Below are positions 1 to 9,473 of a DNA stretch of 55,395 nt, one piece after another. Origin of the DNA: Conexibacter sp. Its GTDB lineage: Bacteria > Actinomycetota > Thermoleophilia > Solirubrobacterales > Solirubrobacteraceae. Under the pieces are notes generated by a model. The model worked only from the letters and a program-made list of their open reading frames with translations, did not search any database and had not been told where the DNA came from. Location of the stretch: NCBI GenBank assembly GCA_025964325.1, contig JAOPZA010000091.1, positions 1-55,395 on the forward strand, in the 5' to 3' direction. Both the position numbers and the translations under genes were made by a program. Numbering within the stretch: position 1 is the stretch's first letter; each line of letters starts with the position of its first letter.

Positions 1-911
1 TATGCGGTGACGCGTTCTGCGCCGGCGAGATGTGCCGACAGGAGCTGTCCGGCTCGGTCCAGCGCCGCGGCCGCTTCATCAAGGATCGGGTAATAGACCT
101 GGAAGACGTGGGGCACCCCAGGGGTGATGTCGAGCGTGACCTCGACGTCGGCGGTGGCGGCTTGTTGCGCGAGGCGGACGGCGTCGTCGAGGAGAACCTC
201 GTGAGTTCCGCCCTGGATGATCAGGGGCGGCAGGCCCGACAGGTCGGCGAATACGGGGCTGATGAGGCCAAGAGCGGCGTCGTGTCCCGACGTATAGTCG
301 GTGACTCGGGTTCGGAGGGCTTCCCGGCTGAGCAGCGGGTCGACCTCGCGCCTGGTTTCCATGGTCGTCCCGGCCAGGGTGAGATCGACATACGGTGACA
401 TGACGAACGCCGCGGCTGGCAGGGGCAGCCCGTGATCGCGGGCGTTGACCAGGGTGGCGATGGCGAGGCCGCCGCCGGCGGACTCTCCCGCGAAGGCGAT
501 GTCCGAAGGCGCGATGCCGTTGTGCAGGAGGCCTTCATAGGCCGCAAGAGCGTCGTCGACCGCTGCCGGATACGGGTGCTCGGGGGCGAGCCGGTAGTCG
601 ACGGAGATGACCTTGGCGTGCGTCCGCCGGCCGACCTGCGAGGCCAGGTCAGCGGAGAGGAAGGCGTCCCCCATCACGTACACGCCGGCGTGGAAGTAAA
701 GAACGACGTGGCGAGGTTCGATTCCGTCGACTGTGATCTCGGCGGTTGGGACGCCGCCCAGCGCGGCCGCGGTCACGGTCACGTCGGCGGGCAGCGGCTG
801 CGCCGAGACCAACTCTCGGAGCAGTCGCCGTTGCTCGTTGACATCGCTATCGGCGGGGAAGGCTGACTGTCGCAGGACTGCGTCGAGGTTCTCGCGTTGC
901 TCGGTGCTCAC
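1..911 (-). CDS. alpha/beta-hydrolase fold-3 esterase (HSL-like), reaching the window edge
   Basis: Predicted cytosolic serine carboxylesterase/lipase of the hormone-sensitive-lipase-like fold-3 family. Translation from a GTG at 909-911, six bases behind a GGGGAG ribosome site, gives about 302 residues. Visible landmarks are the oxyanion segment HAGV at residues 74-77 (HGGG in most relatives), the nucleophile Ser144 in GESAGG, a late acidic stretch GTHEVLLDD and a catalytic-type His in GVPHVFQ. The frame is open to base 3 and the last two bases read TA, so the stop is probably the very next base. The gene follows the DHA2 exporter in the same direction, with a 141-bp gap that carries palindromes recurring elsewhere in this island. 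The substrate cannot be read from sequence; family assignment is firm. Confidence 0.85.
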   Translation of the reverse strand, partial: MSTEQRENLDAVLRQSAFPADSDVNEQRRLLRELVSAQPLPADVTVTAAALGGVPTAEITVDGIEPRHVVLYFHAGVYVMGDAFLSADLASQVGRRTHAKVISVDYRLAPEHPYPAAVDDALAAYEGLLHNGIAPSDIAFAGESAGGGLAIATLVNARDHGLPLPAAAFVMSPYVDLTLAGTTMETRREVDPLLSREALRTRVTDYTSGHDAALGLISPVFADLSGLPPLIIQGGTHEVLLDDAVRLAQQAATADVEVTLDITPGVPHVFQVYYPILDEAAAALDRAGQLLSAHLAGAERVTA

Positions 912-1023
912 GGAGATCTCCCCTTCGGTTGGGATGATTTGGCAGCGGTCCAGGCTCGCTCGCCCATGTCGGTCCGCTGCTGAAATTTCATGCTGGGAGG
1001 CCGACCAGTTTTGCCGCCAGGCA

Positions 1024-1054
1024 GGTGAGGACGCGTCACCGGATCACGGTGATT
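1024..1054. promoter_or_regulatory. Candidate operator A: palindromes upstream of the hydrolase
   Basis: Bases 1024-1040 read GGTGAGGACGCGTCACC, with GGTGA/TCACC inverted arms. They run straight into TCACCGGATCACGGTGA, a second inverted repeat. The block lies between the exporter stop (1053-1055) and the hydrolase start (911). The first palindrome differs by two bases from one at 9474-9490, before the molybdenum enzyme. The whole block aligns with 2685-2715, before the exporter. Operator function is inferred from this recurrence. Confidence 0.45.
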
Positions 1055-2630
1055 ACGAGCCTGGAAGGCTGGTGCGCACACGGCGGCCGAAGGCGACCGC
1101 GCGCGCGAGGTGTCCGCAGTACGGCGCGCCCGGGCAGCGCGTAAACGACAGCGCGACCGTCTGGACGTGCTCGTCGACGGGTTCGCGCCCCCGACCCGGC
1201 AGCAGCACGATCGTGAAGACCGCGCCCATCGCGCACAGAGCTCCACCGACGATGAAGGCGCCCTTGAATCCGTGCGTCAGCGCCGCCGGCAGTGCCAAGC
1301 CGGTGTTCAGCGCGCTGGTCGTGCGGCTCGTTGCGACCGAGGAGAGGATGGCCAGGCCGAGCGAGCCGCCGACTTGCTGGGTCATGTTGAGCAACCCTGA
1401 CGCCAGCCCCGCGTCGTCAGGGGCCACGCCGCTGGTCGCGGCGATCGTGACCGGGACGAACGCCAGTCCCAGGCCGGCGCCGAGGATGATCATCGCGGGC
1501 ACCACATGGCTTCCATAGTCGCCGTCACCGGACACGCTGGTGAGGAAGATGAACCCGCCGGTCGCGATGAGAAGACCTGCGAAGAGCACGGGCTTCGGCG
1601 TAAAGCGGTCGACAAGCCGGGACGCAACGGCCGACGCGCCGATGAGCGTCAGGCTCAGCGGCAGGTATGCGATGCCGGTCTTCAGCGCGCTGAAGCCAAG
1701 CACCTGCTGCAGGTAGAGCGTGAGGAAGAAGAACATTCCGAACAACGCGGCCACCACGACGAGCAGCGTCGCGTCCGAGGCGGCAAGGCTGCGGTTGGAG
1801 AAGATCCGCAGCGGAACCAGCGGATCCTCGTGACGGCGCTCGACGGCGACGAACGCAGCGATCAGCACGGCAGAGACGACGAAGCCGACGATCGTGCGCC
1901 CCGACGTCCAGCCCCAGCTATCGGCTTTGATCAGCGTGAACACCAGCGCGATCGTCCCGAGCGTGATCGTGACCGCGCCCCCCACGTCGTATCCGCCCTT
2001 CGCGACCGCCGTCGACCGGCTCTCGGGAACGATCCGCGGCGCCAGCGCCAGGACCGCTACGCCGATCGGCACGTTGACGAAGAACACCCAGCGCCAGCTG
2101 AGCGTCTGCACGAGCAGGCCGCCGAGCAGCAGGCCCACGGCACCCCCGGCGCCGGCGATCGCGCCCCAGACCGACAGCGCGCGATTGCGCTCTGGTCCTT
2201 CGGCAAACGTCGTCAGGATGATCGAGAGCGCAGCCGGCGACACCATCGCCCCGCCCAGCCCCTGGAACCCCCGGGCGACGAGCAGCTCGCCCTCGGACTG
2301 GGAGACTCCGCAGACGAGCGATGCGGCAGCGAACACCGCGATGCCGGCCATGAACAGCCGGCGCCGCCCGAGCCGGTCGGCAAGCCGGCCGCCGAGCAGC
2401 AGGAAGCCCCCGAAGATCAGCGTGTACGCGTTCAGGATCCAGGAGAGGCTCTGCTCCGAGAACCCGACGTCGCGCTTGATCGTCGGCAGCGCGACATTGA
2501 CGATGCTGGCGTCCAGGATGACCATGAACTGTGCAACGGCGACGATCGCCAGCACCGCGTTCGCGTTGACGCCAGCGGTCCGACCCGCACCGGGTTGAGC
2601 GGCCTCGGCCGACATGCCGCTATCGGACAT
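1053..2630 (-). CDS. MFS drug exporter, DHA2 (EmrB/QacA) family, 14 TM
   Basis: Inner-membrane proton-coupled exporter of 525 residues, the usual DHA2 length for 14 membrane helices. The N-terminus carries the family hallmark of helix 1 (FMVILDASIVNVALPTI), followed by the motif-A loop GGRLADRLGRRRLF and the motif-C-like helix 5 region (GAIAGAGGAVGLLLGG). The ATG at 2628-2630 is preceded by a GAGGAG ribosome site. The C-terminal tail (about 30 Arg-rich residues) is longer than in most relatives. Upstream lies candidate operator B; downstream is a co-directional esterase. A large LuxR-type regulator ends 106 bp upstream on the same strand. The exported compound is unknown. Confidence 0.9.
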   Translation of the reverse strand: MSDSGMSAEAAQPGAGRTAGVNANAVLAIVAVAQFMVILDASIVNVALPTIKRDVGFSEQSLSWILNAYTLIFGGFLLLGGRLADRLGRRRLFMAGIAVFAAASLVCGVSQSEGELLVARGFQGLGGAMVSPAALSIILTTFAEGPERNRALSVWGAIAGAGGAVGLLLGGLLVQTLSWRWVFFVNVPIGVAVLALAPRIVPESRSTAVAKGGYDVGGAVTITLGTIALVFTLIKADSWGWTSGRTIVGFVVSAVLIAAFVAVERRHEDPLVPLRIFSNRSLAASDATLLVVVAALFGMFFFLTLYLQQVLGFSALKTGIAYLPLSLTLIGASAVASRLVDRFTPKPVLFAGLLIATGGFIFLTSVSGDGDYGSHVVPAMIILGAGLGLAFVPVTIAATSGVAPDDAGLASGLLNMTQQVGGSLGLAILSSVATSRTTSALNTGLALPAALTHGFKGAFIVGGALCAMGAVFTIVLLPGRGREPVDEHVQTVALSFTRCPGAPYCGHLARAVAFGRRVRTSLPGS

Positions 2631-2684
2631 AGATCTCGATCTCCTCGGGTCGATGACTCGCGACCGGATCGTCGGCGGCGCGCG

Positions 2685-2715
2685 GGTGATGCGTCATCGC
2701 CGGATCCCGGTGATT
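2685..2715. promoter_or_regulatory. Candidate operator B upstream of the DHA2 exporter
   Basis: The segment starts GGTGATGCGTCATC, a near palindrome, and continues with CCGGATCCCGGTGATT. With small gaps it lines up with element A: both share GGTGA, GCGTCA and CCGGATCMCGGTGATT in the same order. It sits about 55 bp upstream of the exporter start, a normal operator position. Regulation by one of the LuxR proteins is a guess. Confidence 0.4.
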
Positions 2716-2735
2716 CAGCAGCTGACGGCCGCGTA

Positions 2736-5492
2736 CTAGAACGTGCGTTGCGCGAGCTGCGTCCGTGACTTCACCCCGAGCTTGCGGAACGCCTTGCGCA
2801 GGTGGTATTCGACGGTGCTCGGGCTGATGAACAGCTGAGCGGCGATCTCTCGGTTCGTATCTCCCTTCACCGCGAGGCGCGCGACCTGCGCTTCCTGCGC
2901 AGTGAGCTGGTCGATCGTGCGCGCGGTCCGTCTGCGGGCGCGCTCACCCGTGGCCTCGAGCTCGACCCGCGCGCGCTCGGCAAACGCCTCCATTCCAAAG
3001 CCCGTGAACATCTCGTGAGCGATCCGCAGCTCGGTACGAGCGTCCAGGCGACGACGCTGACGTCGGAGCCACTCGCCGTAGAGGAGATGTGCGCGCGCGA
3101 GCTCGGGCGCAAGCCGCGTGCGGCCGAGCCGTTCGATCGCTTCGCGGTACAGCGATTGCGCCGCGTCACCGTGTGTCAGCAACGCTCGCGAACGGGCCGC
3201 GACCCCCAGCCCCCAGTCGGTGCCGGCGACGGCGGTGTCCTCCGTGAGGCGCTCGAGGGCACTGGCGGCATGTTCCGGCGCCGCGCTCCGGCTGGCCGCC
3301 TCGATCAGCTCGGCCAGCGCCCAGCTGGAGATGAACAGCTCGGGCGTGTCGTCGCTCGCGCGCTGGGCTGCAACCAGCGCCTCGCTGTAGCGCCCGAGTC
3401 CGTTGAACAGGATCGCCTTCACGAACTCGCTCCATTGGACGGCAAATCCCTGCCCCACGGCGGCAGACTCCTTGATCGCCGACTCGAGCAGCGTGAGGCC
3501 CTCAGCTTCCCGACCTTGAAGAGCCACGAGCAGCATCGCCGCGTAGGGCGCGAGACGGGTCCCCGTCGCCTCGACGATCGCATCGGCCTCCGCGGTCGCC
3601 TCCGCGGCCTGCGCGAACTCGCCCGACCAGGCGTCGATGACCGCGCCTGTAACCAGCCCCATCGGCACGCGGGCGAGTGCGCCCGCCTCGCGTGCCAGTC
3701 CGAGCTGACGCGCGTTGATCGCGTACCAACTCTCATCGTCCCAGAGAACGTAGGACGGAATCGGGGGCAACGCGGTCCACCGGAAGCTGTCATCGGCCGG
3801 AGTCTCTGCGGCGGCAAAGGCGCTCGATGCGCGCCTCAGCGCCGATGCCGCTGCGGCGCGTCCCTCGGTGATCAGCAGCGCAAGTCCGTCCAACAGCAGA
3901 TCGAACGGCTGCGACGGGTGTGTCGACGGGGGAGCCGACCTCGCCGCGCGTGAGACCTCGAGCAGACCACCGGCGGTGGCCAGGCTCCCGGCGAACCACG
4001 CTGCGCCCCACGCGTCCAGGTAGGTCTCTCGCGCAAGGTCCACATCGAACCGCTCCAGTCGCCTGGCGGCACTCAAAAGCAGAGGCGGCGCGTCCCTGCC
4101 AGTGTTGGATGAGAACGCGATCTGTCCGCGGAGCAGCTCTGCCTGGACCTGCTGCAGCTCGTCCGGCGAACCTGCCTCGGCCATGGGAAGGAGCCTGAGC
4201 GCATCATCGAAGGCGCCAGCAAACAGATTTGCTCGCGCGGCGCCAAGCGCCCGGTCCGCCCTTCGCGCGGGGTCACCCGTCAATGCGAACGAACGCTGCA
4301 GAAACGCCGCCGCGGCGGCCAGGCCGCCCCGTGCCTGCGCACGACCCGCCGAGCGCTCGAGCTCAGACGCCACCTCTTCGTCGGGTGCTGACGCTGCAGC
4401 AGCGAGGTGCCATGCGCGGCGATCTGGGTCTGCCGCGCGATCCGTCACCTCCGCCAAGGCCGAATGGACAGCCCGCCGCTGCTCGACCGGGGCTGACCCG
4501 TACACCGCCGAGCGCACCAGCGGATGGCGGAACGTGACGTGATCTCCGAGTTCGAGCAGGCCGTCGGTCTCGCCGGCAGCCGCGACCCCGGCCGAGATTC
4601 CGAGCTTCTCGGCCGCGCGCCACAGCAACAGCGGGTCGCCGACCGGCTCCGCCGCCGCCAGCAACAGCAGGAGGCGCGTGTCGTCGGGAAGGTCTTCCAG
4701 CCGACGCGTGAAGCTCTCCTCGATGCTGGCAGACAGCGGCATCGCGGCCGGCAGGCCAAACCCGCCCGCCAGCTCCGCCGGCGTCAGCCCGCTCGGCAAC
4801 TCCAGCAGCGCGAGCGGATTCCCACGGGTCTCGACGACGATCCTCTCCAGCACGGGCTCATCGAGCCGAGCCGGCAAGACGGACTCCAACAGCGCCCGTG
4901 CATCGCGACGCCGCAGGGGCGCAACGTGATGCGACGGAAGGCCCCCGAGCGCGTCGTCGACCTGGCGCGCGGCGAATACGAGCGCGATCTTCTCCGCCAG
5001 CAGGCGGCGAGCCACGAACGCAAGCGCCCGCGCCGACGCATGGTCCAGCCACTGCGCGTCATCGACAACAGCCAGGAGCGGCCGCTCCTCGGCCGCCTCG
5101 GACAACAGGCCGAGAACGGCCAAACCAACCAAGAACGGATTCGGCGCGGGCCCCGTGATGAGTCCGAACGCGACGGCAAGCGCCTCGTGCTGGGGCTGCG
5201 GGAGACGGTCCGAAAAGTCGAGGAACGGGGAACACAGCTGCTGAGCCGCTGCGAACGGGAGCTCCATCTCCGCTTCGACCCCGGACGTCCGGGCGATCCG
5301 AAACTCGCGCGCAGCCTCGACCGCATACTCGAGGAGCGCCGTCTTGCCGACGCCCGCTTCGCCATGCACGACCAACACGCCGCCGCGCCCGCCGCCCACG
5401 CCGTCCAGCAGCCGGTCGAGCGCCTCGCGCTCGCGTTCCCGGCCGAGCAACTGCGCTCCTGACGAGAGAACATGTGGCGACGCTGCGCTCAT
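2736..5492 (-). CDS. LAL-type LuxR transcriptional regulator with AAA ATPase domain
   Basis: Large ATP-binding LuxR regulator (918 residues), a common pathway activator in Actinobacteria. Order of domains: an ATPase module from about residue 15 with Walker A GEAGVGKTAL and Walker B-like LLAVVDDAQWLD; a long helical TPR-like middle; and a C-terminal LuxR helix-turn-helix in the last 65 residues (LTAQEAQVARL, TNREIAAQLFISPSTVEYHL). It acts as a DNA-binding protein in the cytoplasm, probably responding to a ligand through the TPR part. The ATG is almost abutting a GGAGGG, closer than ideal, so the true start may be a few codons in. It is divergent from the SDR/MalT-like pair, so the 134-bp gap likely holds both promoters. 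Confidence 0.9.
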   Translation of the reverse strand: MSAASPHVLSSGAQLLGREREREALDRLLDGVGGGRGGVLVVHGEAGVGKTALLEYAVEAAREFRIARTSGVEAEMELPFAAAQQLCSPFLDFSDRLPQPQHEALAVAFGLITGPAPNPFLVGLAVLGLLSEAAEERPLLAVVDDAQWLDHASARALAFVARRLLAEKIALVFAARQVDDALGGLPSHHVAPLRRRDARALLESVLPARLDEPVLERIVVETRGNPLALLELPSGLTPAELAGGFGLPAAMPLSASIEESFTRRLEDLPDDTRLLLLLAAAEPVGDPLLLWRAAEKLGISAGVAAAGETDGLLELGDHVTFRHPLVRSAVYGSAPVEQRRAVHSALAEVTDRAADPDRRAWHLAAAASAPDEEVASELERSAGRAQARGGLAAAAAFLQRSFALTGDPARRADRALGAARANLFAGAFDDALRLLPMAEAGSPDELQQVQAELLRGQIAFSSNTGRDAPPLLLSAARRLERFDVDLARETYLDAWGAAWFAGSLATAGGLLEVSRAARSAPPSTHPSQPFDLLLDGLALLITEGRAAAASALRRASSAFAAAETPADDSFRWTALPPIPSYVLWDDESWYAINARQLGLAREAGALARVPMGLVTGAVIDAWSGEFAQAAEATAEADAIVEATGTRLAPYAAMLLVALQGREAEGLTLLESAIKESAAVGQGFAVQWSEFVKAILFNGLGRYSEALVAAQRASDDTPELFISSWALAELIEAASRSAAPEHAASALERLTEDTAVAGTDWGLGVAARSRALLTHGDAAQSLYREAIERLGRTRLAPELARAHLLYGEWLRRQRRRLDARTELRIAHEMFTGFGMEAFAERARVELEATGERARRRTARTIDQLTAQEAQVARLAVKGDTNREIAAQLFISPSTVEYHLRKAFRKLGVKSRTQLAQRTF

Positions 5493-5626
5493 CCCTCCTA
5501 AGCTTGGCCGAGGACGACGCTCAGGTAAAGACTAAGGGGTTCAGGGATTCGAACGCCTGGCGGTAGCGCCAAACTCGCATCCCCGTGTCAACGAGCAGCG
5601 CTGCTATGCCAAGCGAGTCGAGCTAA
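5493..5626. promoter_or_regulatory. Divergent intergenic region with two palindromes
   Basis: This region separates the LAL regulator from the SDR/MalT-like pair and should contain both promoters. Two inverted repeats are visible: TGGCG-gtag-CGCCA at 5558-5571 and the perfect 12-mer AGCAGCGCTGCT at 5594-5605, the latter 21 bp before the SDR start codon. I cannot assign -35/-10 boxes with confidence. Confidence 0.4.
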
Positions 5627-6388
5627 ATGTCAGGACGGCTCTCAGGAAAGGTGTGCGTCATCACGGGCACGGGCGGCAGCATCGGCCGCGCGACCGCGCT
5701 TGCGTTCGCTTGAGAGGGCGCGTCGGTCGTCGGTTGCGACGTGACCTTCGAGCCCGCGGAGTCGACCGTCGAAATCGTGCGCAGCGCTGGGGGCGAGATG
5801 ACCTCCAGGCAGCCATGCCGTCTGGACGATCCGGCCGACTGTCAGGCGCTCATCGAGCTGGCGCTTGGCACGTACAGCAGGATCGACGTGCTCTTCAACC
5901 TCGCCGCGACGTCGTACTTCAACTGGCTCGAGGACATCACCGACGAGGAGTGGGATAGGGCTCGCTGGGGCGAGGTCGACCCGGTCTTCTACCTCACCCG
6001 CGCGGCGTGGCCGCATCTGAAGGCCAGCCGCGGCGTGGTCGTGAACATGGCGTCCCTGAACGCGTCGCTCAGCTTCAGGCTCCTCCCCTCGCTTGCCCAC
6101 ACGACGAACAAGGCGGGAATCATCGGGATGACGCGACAGCTGGCCATGGAGGGTCGAGAGCACGGGATCCGCGCCAACTCGATCTCCCCCGGCCTGATCG
6201 AAAGCAACGCAACACGAGACCAGCTCAAGGATCCGGAGTGGGCGAACGCGATGCTTGGCAAGACGCTGCTGGGTCGCCTCGGCCGGCCCGAGGAAGTCGC
6301 GAACGTCGCACTGTTCCTGGCCTCGGAGGAGAGCTCCTACGTGACGGGCGTCGACATCGTGGTCGACGGCGGGATGAAGGTCTGGTGA
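5627..6388 (+). pseudogene. Short-chain dehydrogenase (SDR) interrupted by an in-frame TGA
   Basis: From ATG 5627 the frame reads a classical SDR cofactor site (VITGTGGSIGRATALAFA), then TGA at 5711-5713, then continues in the same frame with EGASVVGCDV to a normal stop at 6386-6388. Relatives have Arg or Lys at this position, so one C-to-T change (CGA to TGA) explains the break. The total would be about 253 residues. The catalytic Ser region (NMASLNA) is present, but the usual YxxxK is HTTNK, i.e. His in place of the catalytic Tyr; Lys is kept. Some SDR subfamilies may carry this His, so it is not by itself proof of decay. A restart at GTG 5741 would lack the nucleotide-binding motif. The GTGA overlap with the next gene suggests the two were translationally coupled. 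Confidence 0.8.
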
Positions 6389-9090
6389 ATACTCCAGTAG
6401 CCATCGGCTCCGCTCTCGACGAGACCACCGAGGACAGGATCGTCCAGGTGGCGGAACACGTTTCGGTCGCCCGGGGCCTGCTCGACCGGGAAGACCTCCT
6501 CCAGACGCTGGATCGCGCTGTGACCAAACGGGTGACGGTCATCTCGGCGCCGCCGGGAAGTGGGAAGACTTCGCTGTTGCGTGCGTGGGCTGACCGCTCG
6601 ACCAACCTCCGTCGCGTCGCGTTCGTGTCCGTCGATCGCGACCAACAGAATGCGCAGCGGTTCTGGTGCGCCATCCTCGACGCGCTGCGCAGCCCGGCGC
6701 ACTCGATCGATCCTGAGACGCAACCTGCCGCGACCGTTGCGCTCGACGACGACCAGGTGCTCGACAGAGTCCTGTCGGAGCTCGCCCAGCACGTCGAACC
6801 CGTCGTGCTGATCGTCGACGATCTCCACGAGCTGAGGTCAGCTGACGCCCTCGCGCAGCTCGAGCATCTGCTCGCGATTCTGCCGAGCCCTGCGCGCGTG
6901 GTGCTGTCGTCTCGCCGGGATCCGCCGATCAGACTGCACCAGCTCAGGCTCGCCGACGAGATCGCCGAGATCCGAGCCGGCGATCTGCAGTTCACCGAGC
7001 GCGAGACGCGCGAGCTGCTTGCTGCCTCCGAGATCAGTTTGTCCGACGCCGGGGTGGCAGCGTTGCACCGGCGCACGGAAGGTTGGGCGGCTGGCCTGCG
7101 CCTGGCGGTGATCTCGCTCAGCGGCCACCCGGATCCCGAGCGTTTCGTGGCTGAGTTCTCGGGCACCGACAGGGCGATTGGCGAATACCTGATGGCCGAG
7201 ATGCTCGAGCGCCAACCGGGCGAGGTTCAGAGCATGCTGTTGCGAACCTCGCTTGTCGACCGGATGAACGGTGAGCTCGCCGACCTGCTGGCAGGCCGCT
7301 CGGGCTCGGAGCAGATGCTTCTGCAACTGGAGGAAGCCAACGCGTTCGTCGTGGCGCTCGACGCTCAGCGCACCTGGTTCCGCTACCACCACCTGCTGGC
7401 GGACTTCCTGCGCCTGGAGCTCCGCCGAACGTTCGCCGATGAGGTTCCTGACCTCCACCGCCGGGCCGCACGGTGGTTCGCCGACCGCGGAGAGGTTGTC
7501 GAGGCCGTGCACCACACGCTCGCGGCCGGCGACTGGCCCGATGCCGCTCGGCTCGTGGCAGACCACTCGTTCAGGTGGGTGCTCGACGGGCAAGCCGGAA
7601 CGATCGACGCGGTGCTGCAGGCGTTTCCCGAGGGCGCATCAGCAGACCATCCCGACTTGGCGCTGGCCCACGCGGCAGCTGAGCTGAACCACGGACGAGT
7701 GGAGGAAGCGGCTGCGCAACTGGCGCTGGCCGAGTCTCACGTCCAGAGCGCTCGACCGGCTCGGCGCCGTCGCCTCACCGTGGCGATCGCGTCACTGCGG
7801 CTGGCGCTGGCACGGCGCACGGGTCACTTCACGGAAGTCATCGAGCAGGTGAACCTGCTCGATGCGTCGATCGCTGACGACTCGAACGATCCGATCGCGA
7901 TGGACAGTGAGCTCCGAGCCGTCGCGCTGCTGAATCTCGGGATCGTCGAGACGTGGTCTCGGCGATTCGGCGACGCCGAGCGGCACCTTTCCGAGGGCGC
8001 CGCGCTCGCCCAGGCGATCGGCCGGCACTATCTCGAGGTCGGGTGTCGCGCTCACCAGGTCTTCCCGACAACGCTCGTCTCGCTCGCGAGCGTGCGCGAA
8101 CGGGGGCGTCAGGCGGTGGCCCTGGCCGAACGCTATGGCTTGGGCGATCGGCCGATACTCGCGCCCGCGCTTGGGGCGGCTGCCTTCTGGGCGATTTGGA
8201 TGGGAGACTTCGACGAAGGAGAGAGCGCGCTGCGCCGCGCCTCGGAGGTCGCCGAGCCACAAGTCGACCCGGCCGGCGCGGTGATGCTGCACATGGTGAC
8301 GGGCCAGTTGCACGTCGCTCGCGGGCAGCATCAAGCGGCGCTCGAAGCATTCGCTGCGGGAGCGCAGGCGCAGTCGCTTCTCACGGGTGTGCACGCTCTC
8401 GCGACGCCGGTCGTCGGATGGCTCGCGGCCACGCAGGCTCGGCTCGGGATGCCGGATGAGGCGCGCAAGACGCTGACCGGATTCTCTGGCGAAACCGGTC
8501 GGCCGGGTTTCATCCCCAACGCGCGCGCAGTGATCTGCATGGCGGAGAGAGACCCCGCCGGTGCGTTGGACGTACTTCGAGACGTTCCGGACGTCACGCC
8601 CCCGACCGGCCCCGGGTTCACTCTCGTTGAAGCGCATCTGCTCGCTGGCACCGCGTATCTGGATCTAGGGGATCGAAACGCCGCCGCTGCCGCAGCCGAG
8701 GCCGCGCTCGCCGCCGCCGAGCCGGACCGGCTGATCTTCCCGTTTGCGATGACCGAAGCCGCGGAACTGCTCGACGCGCTCCCGCGTCACGAAACGGCTC
8801 ACGGCGCCCTTCTCGCCGACATCGTCGACCTGCTGCGAGGCGCGCCGGCGCCGAGCACCGACCGAGAGCGCCTGTCGCAACGGGAGGAGCTCAGCCCCAG
8901 CGAGTTGCGCGTACTGCGATATCTGCCGACAAACCTGACGCGGCCCGAGATCGCGCGAGAGCTCTACGTCTCCATCAACACGGTCAACACGCACATCCGC
9001 AACATCTACTCCAAGCTCGGTGCGCGCGATCGCTCTTCCGCCGTTCAACGCGCACGGGAGCTCCGGCTCCTCTCAACTGGGCGCTCCTGA
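6385..9090 (+). CDS. MalT-like LuxR family regulator (ATPase-TPR-HTH)
   Basis: Transcription activator of the MalT/LAL class, about 901 residues from GTG 6385. The start codon overlaps the SDR stop as GTGA. Walker A is APPGSGKTSLL with Lys at residue 61, and Walker B-like VVLIVDDLHEL follows near residue 140. The centre is helical with TPR-like repeats. The C-terminal 65 residues form a LuxR HTH (LSPSELRVLRYL, TRPEIARELYVSINTVNTHI). Unlike the regulator at 2736-5492 it has the MalT-style NTPase. Being coupled to a dehydrogenase and followed by the molybdenum enzyme, it is a likely activator of this island. If the SDR nonsense codon is real, coupled translation of this regulator may be reduced. 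Confidence 0.9.
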   Translation: MNTPVAIGSALDETTEDRIVQVAEHVSVARGLLDREDLLQTLDRAVTKRVTVISAPPGSGKTSLLRAWADRSTNLRRVAFVSVDRDQQNAQRFWCAILDALRSPAHSIDPETQPAATVALDDDQVLDRVLSELAQHVEPVVLIVDDLHELRSADALAQLEHLLAILPSPARVVLSSRRDPPIRLHQLRLADEIAEIRAGDLQFTERETRELLAASEISLSDAGVAALHRRTEGWAAGLRLAVISLSGHPDPERFVAEFSGTDRAIGEYLMAEMLERQPGEVQSMLLRTSLVDRMNGELADLLAGRSGSEQMLLQLEEANAFVVALDAQRTWFRYHHLLADFLRLELRRTFADEVPDLHRRAARWFADRGEVVEAVHHTLAAGDWPDAARLVADHSFRWVLDGQAGTIDAVLQAFPEGASADHPDLALAHAAAELNHGRVEEAAAQLALAESHVQSARPARRRRLTVAIASLRLALARRTGHFTEVIEQVNLLDASIADDSNDPIAMDSELRAVALLNLGIVETWSRRFGDAERHLSEGAALAQAIGRHYLEVGCRAHQVFPTTLVSLASVRERGRQAVALAERYGLGDRPILAPALGAAAFWAIWMGDFDEGESALRRASEVAEPQVDPAGAVMLHMVTGQLHVARGQHQAALEAFAAGAQAQSLLTGVHALATPVVGWLAATQARLGMPDEARKTLTGFSGETGRPGFIPNARAVICMAERDPAGALDVLRDVPDVTPPTGPGFTLVEAHLLAGTAYLDLGDRNAAAAAAEAALAAAEPDRLIFPFAMTEAAELLDALPRHETAHGALLADIVDLLRGAPAPSTDRERLSQREELSPSELRVLRYLPTNLTRPEIARELYVSINTVNTHIRNIYSKLGARDRSSAVQRARELRLLSTGRS

Positions 9091-9180
9091 AGATCGCCGA
9101 AGGAGCGCGAGCACCGGCGTGCGCACAATCACCAGATCCAGGCGTCGCTGGCTCACCAGGTCGGGCTGCAGGATGGTCGC

Positions 9181-9441
9181 GTGGCCTCATCGCCGGGCTT
9201 GTACGCGATCCGGATAAAGGGCCGGCTTGGAGCTACCGCTCTGTCGGCCTTTCCCTCGATGGTGGCTGAGCTGAAAGGCAGCGAGACCGTGCTCACCGGT
9301 TTGCTCGAGGATCGGTCCGCGTTGTTCGGCGTCGTTGCACAGATCGAGGCGCTCGGCCTCGAACTGCTCGAACTCCGACAGATCCGGGCGACACCGACAG
9401 CGCGTGAACCAGGCGGTGACCGCCCATCGCATGGCATCTGA
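9181..9441 (+). CDS. Small conserved-type protein following the LuxR regulator
   Basis: This 86-residue protein starts at GTG 9181, 90 bp after the regulator. It resembles small uncharacterised actinobacterial proteins often found behind MalT-like LuxR genes (pattern YAIRIKGRLG, then TVLTGLLEDRSALFGVVAQIE, then LGLELLELR). The beta-alpha-beta look suggests a compact ligand- or protein-binding domain. There is no signal peptide or membrane helix. The ribosome site is weak (CAGGA), so it may be translated from the upstream message. Function unknown; the recalled similarity has not been searched. Confidence 0.6.
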   Translation: MASSPGLYAIRIKGRLGATALSAFPSMVAELKGSETVLTGLLEDRSALFGVVAQIEALGLELLELRQIRATPTAREPGGDRPSHGI

Positions 9442-9473
9442 GGCCAAGCACGGTCCGGAAATCACCATCATCC

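Noticed and set aside
5530-5600. tRNA-like 3' part on the minus strand (GTTCGAATC with GC stems)
   Set aside because: The T-arm pairs poorly (only about two of five standard pairs), and the 49-nt span lacks room for the D and anticodon arms.
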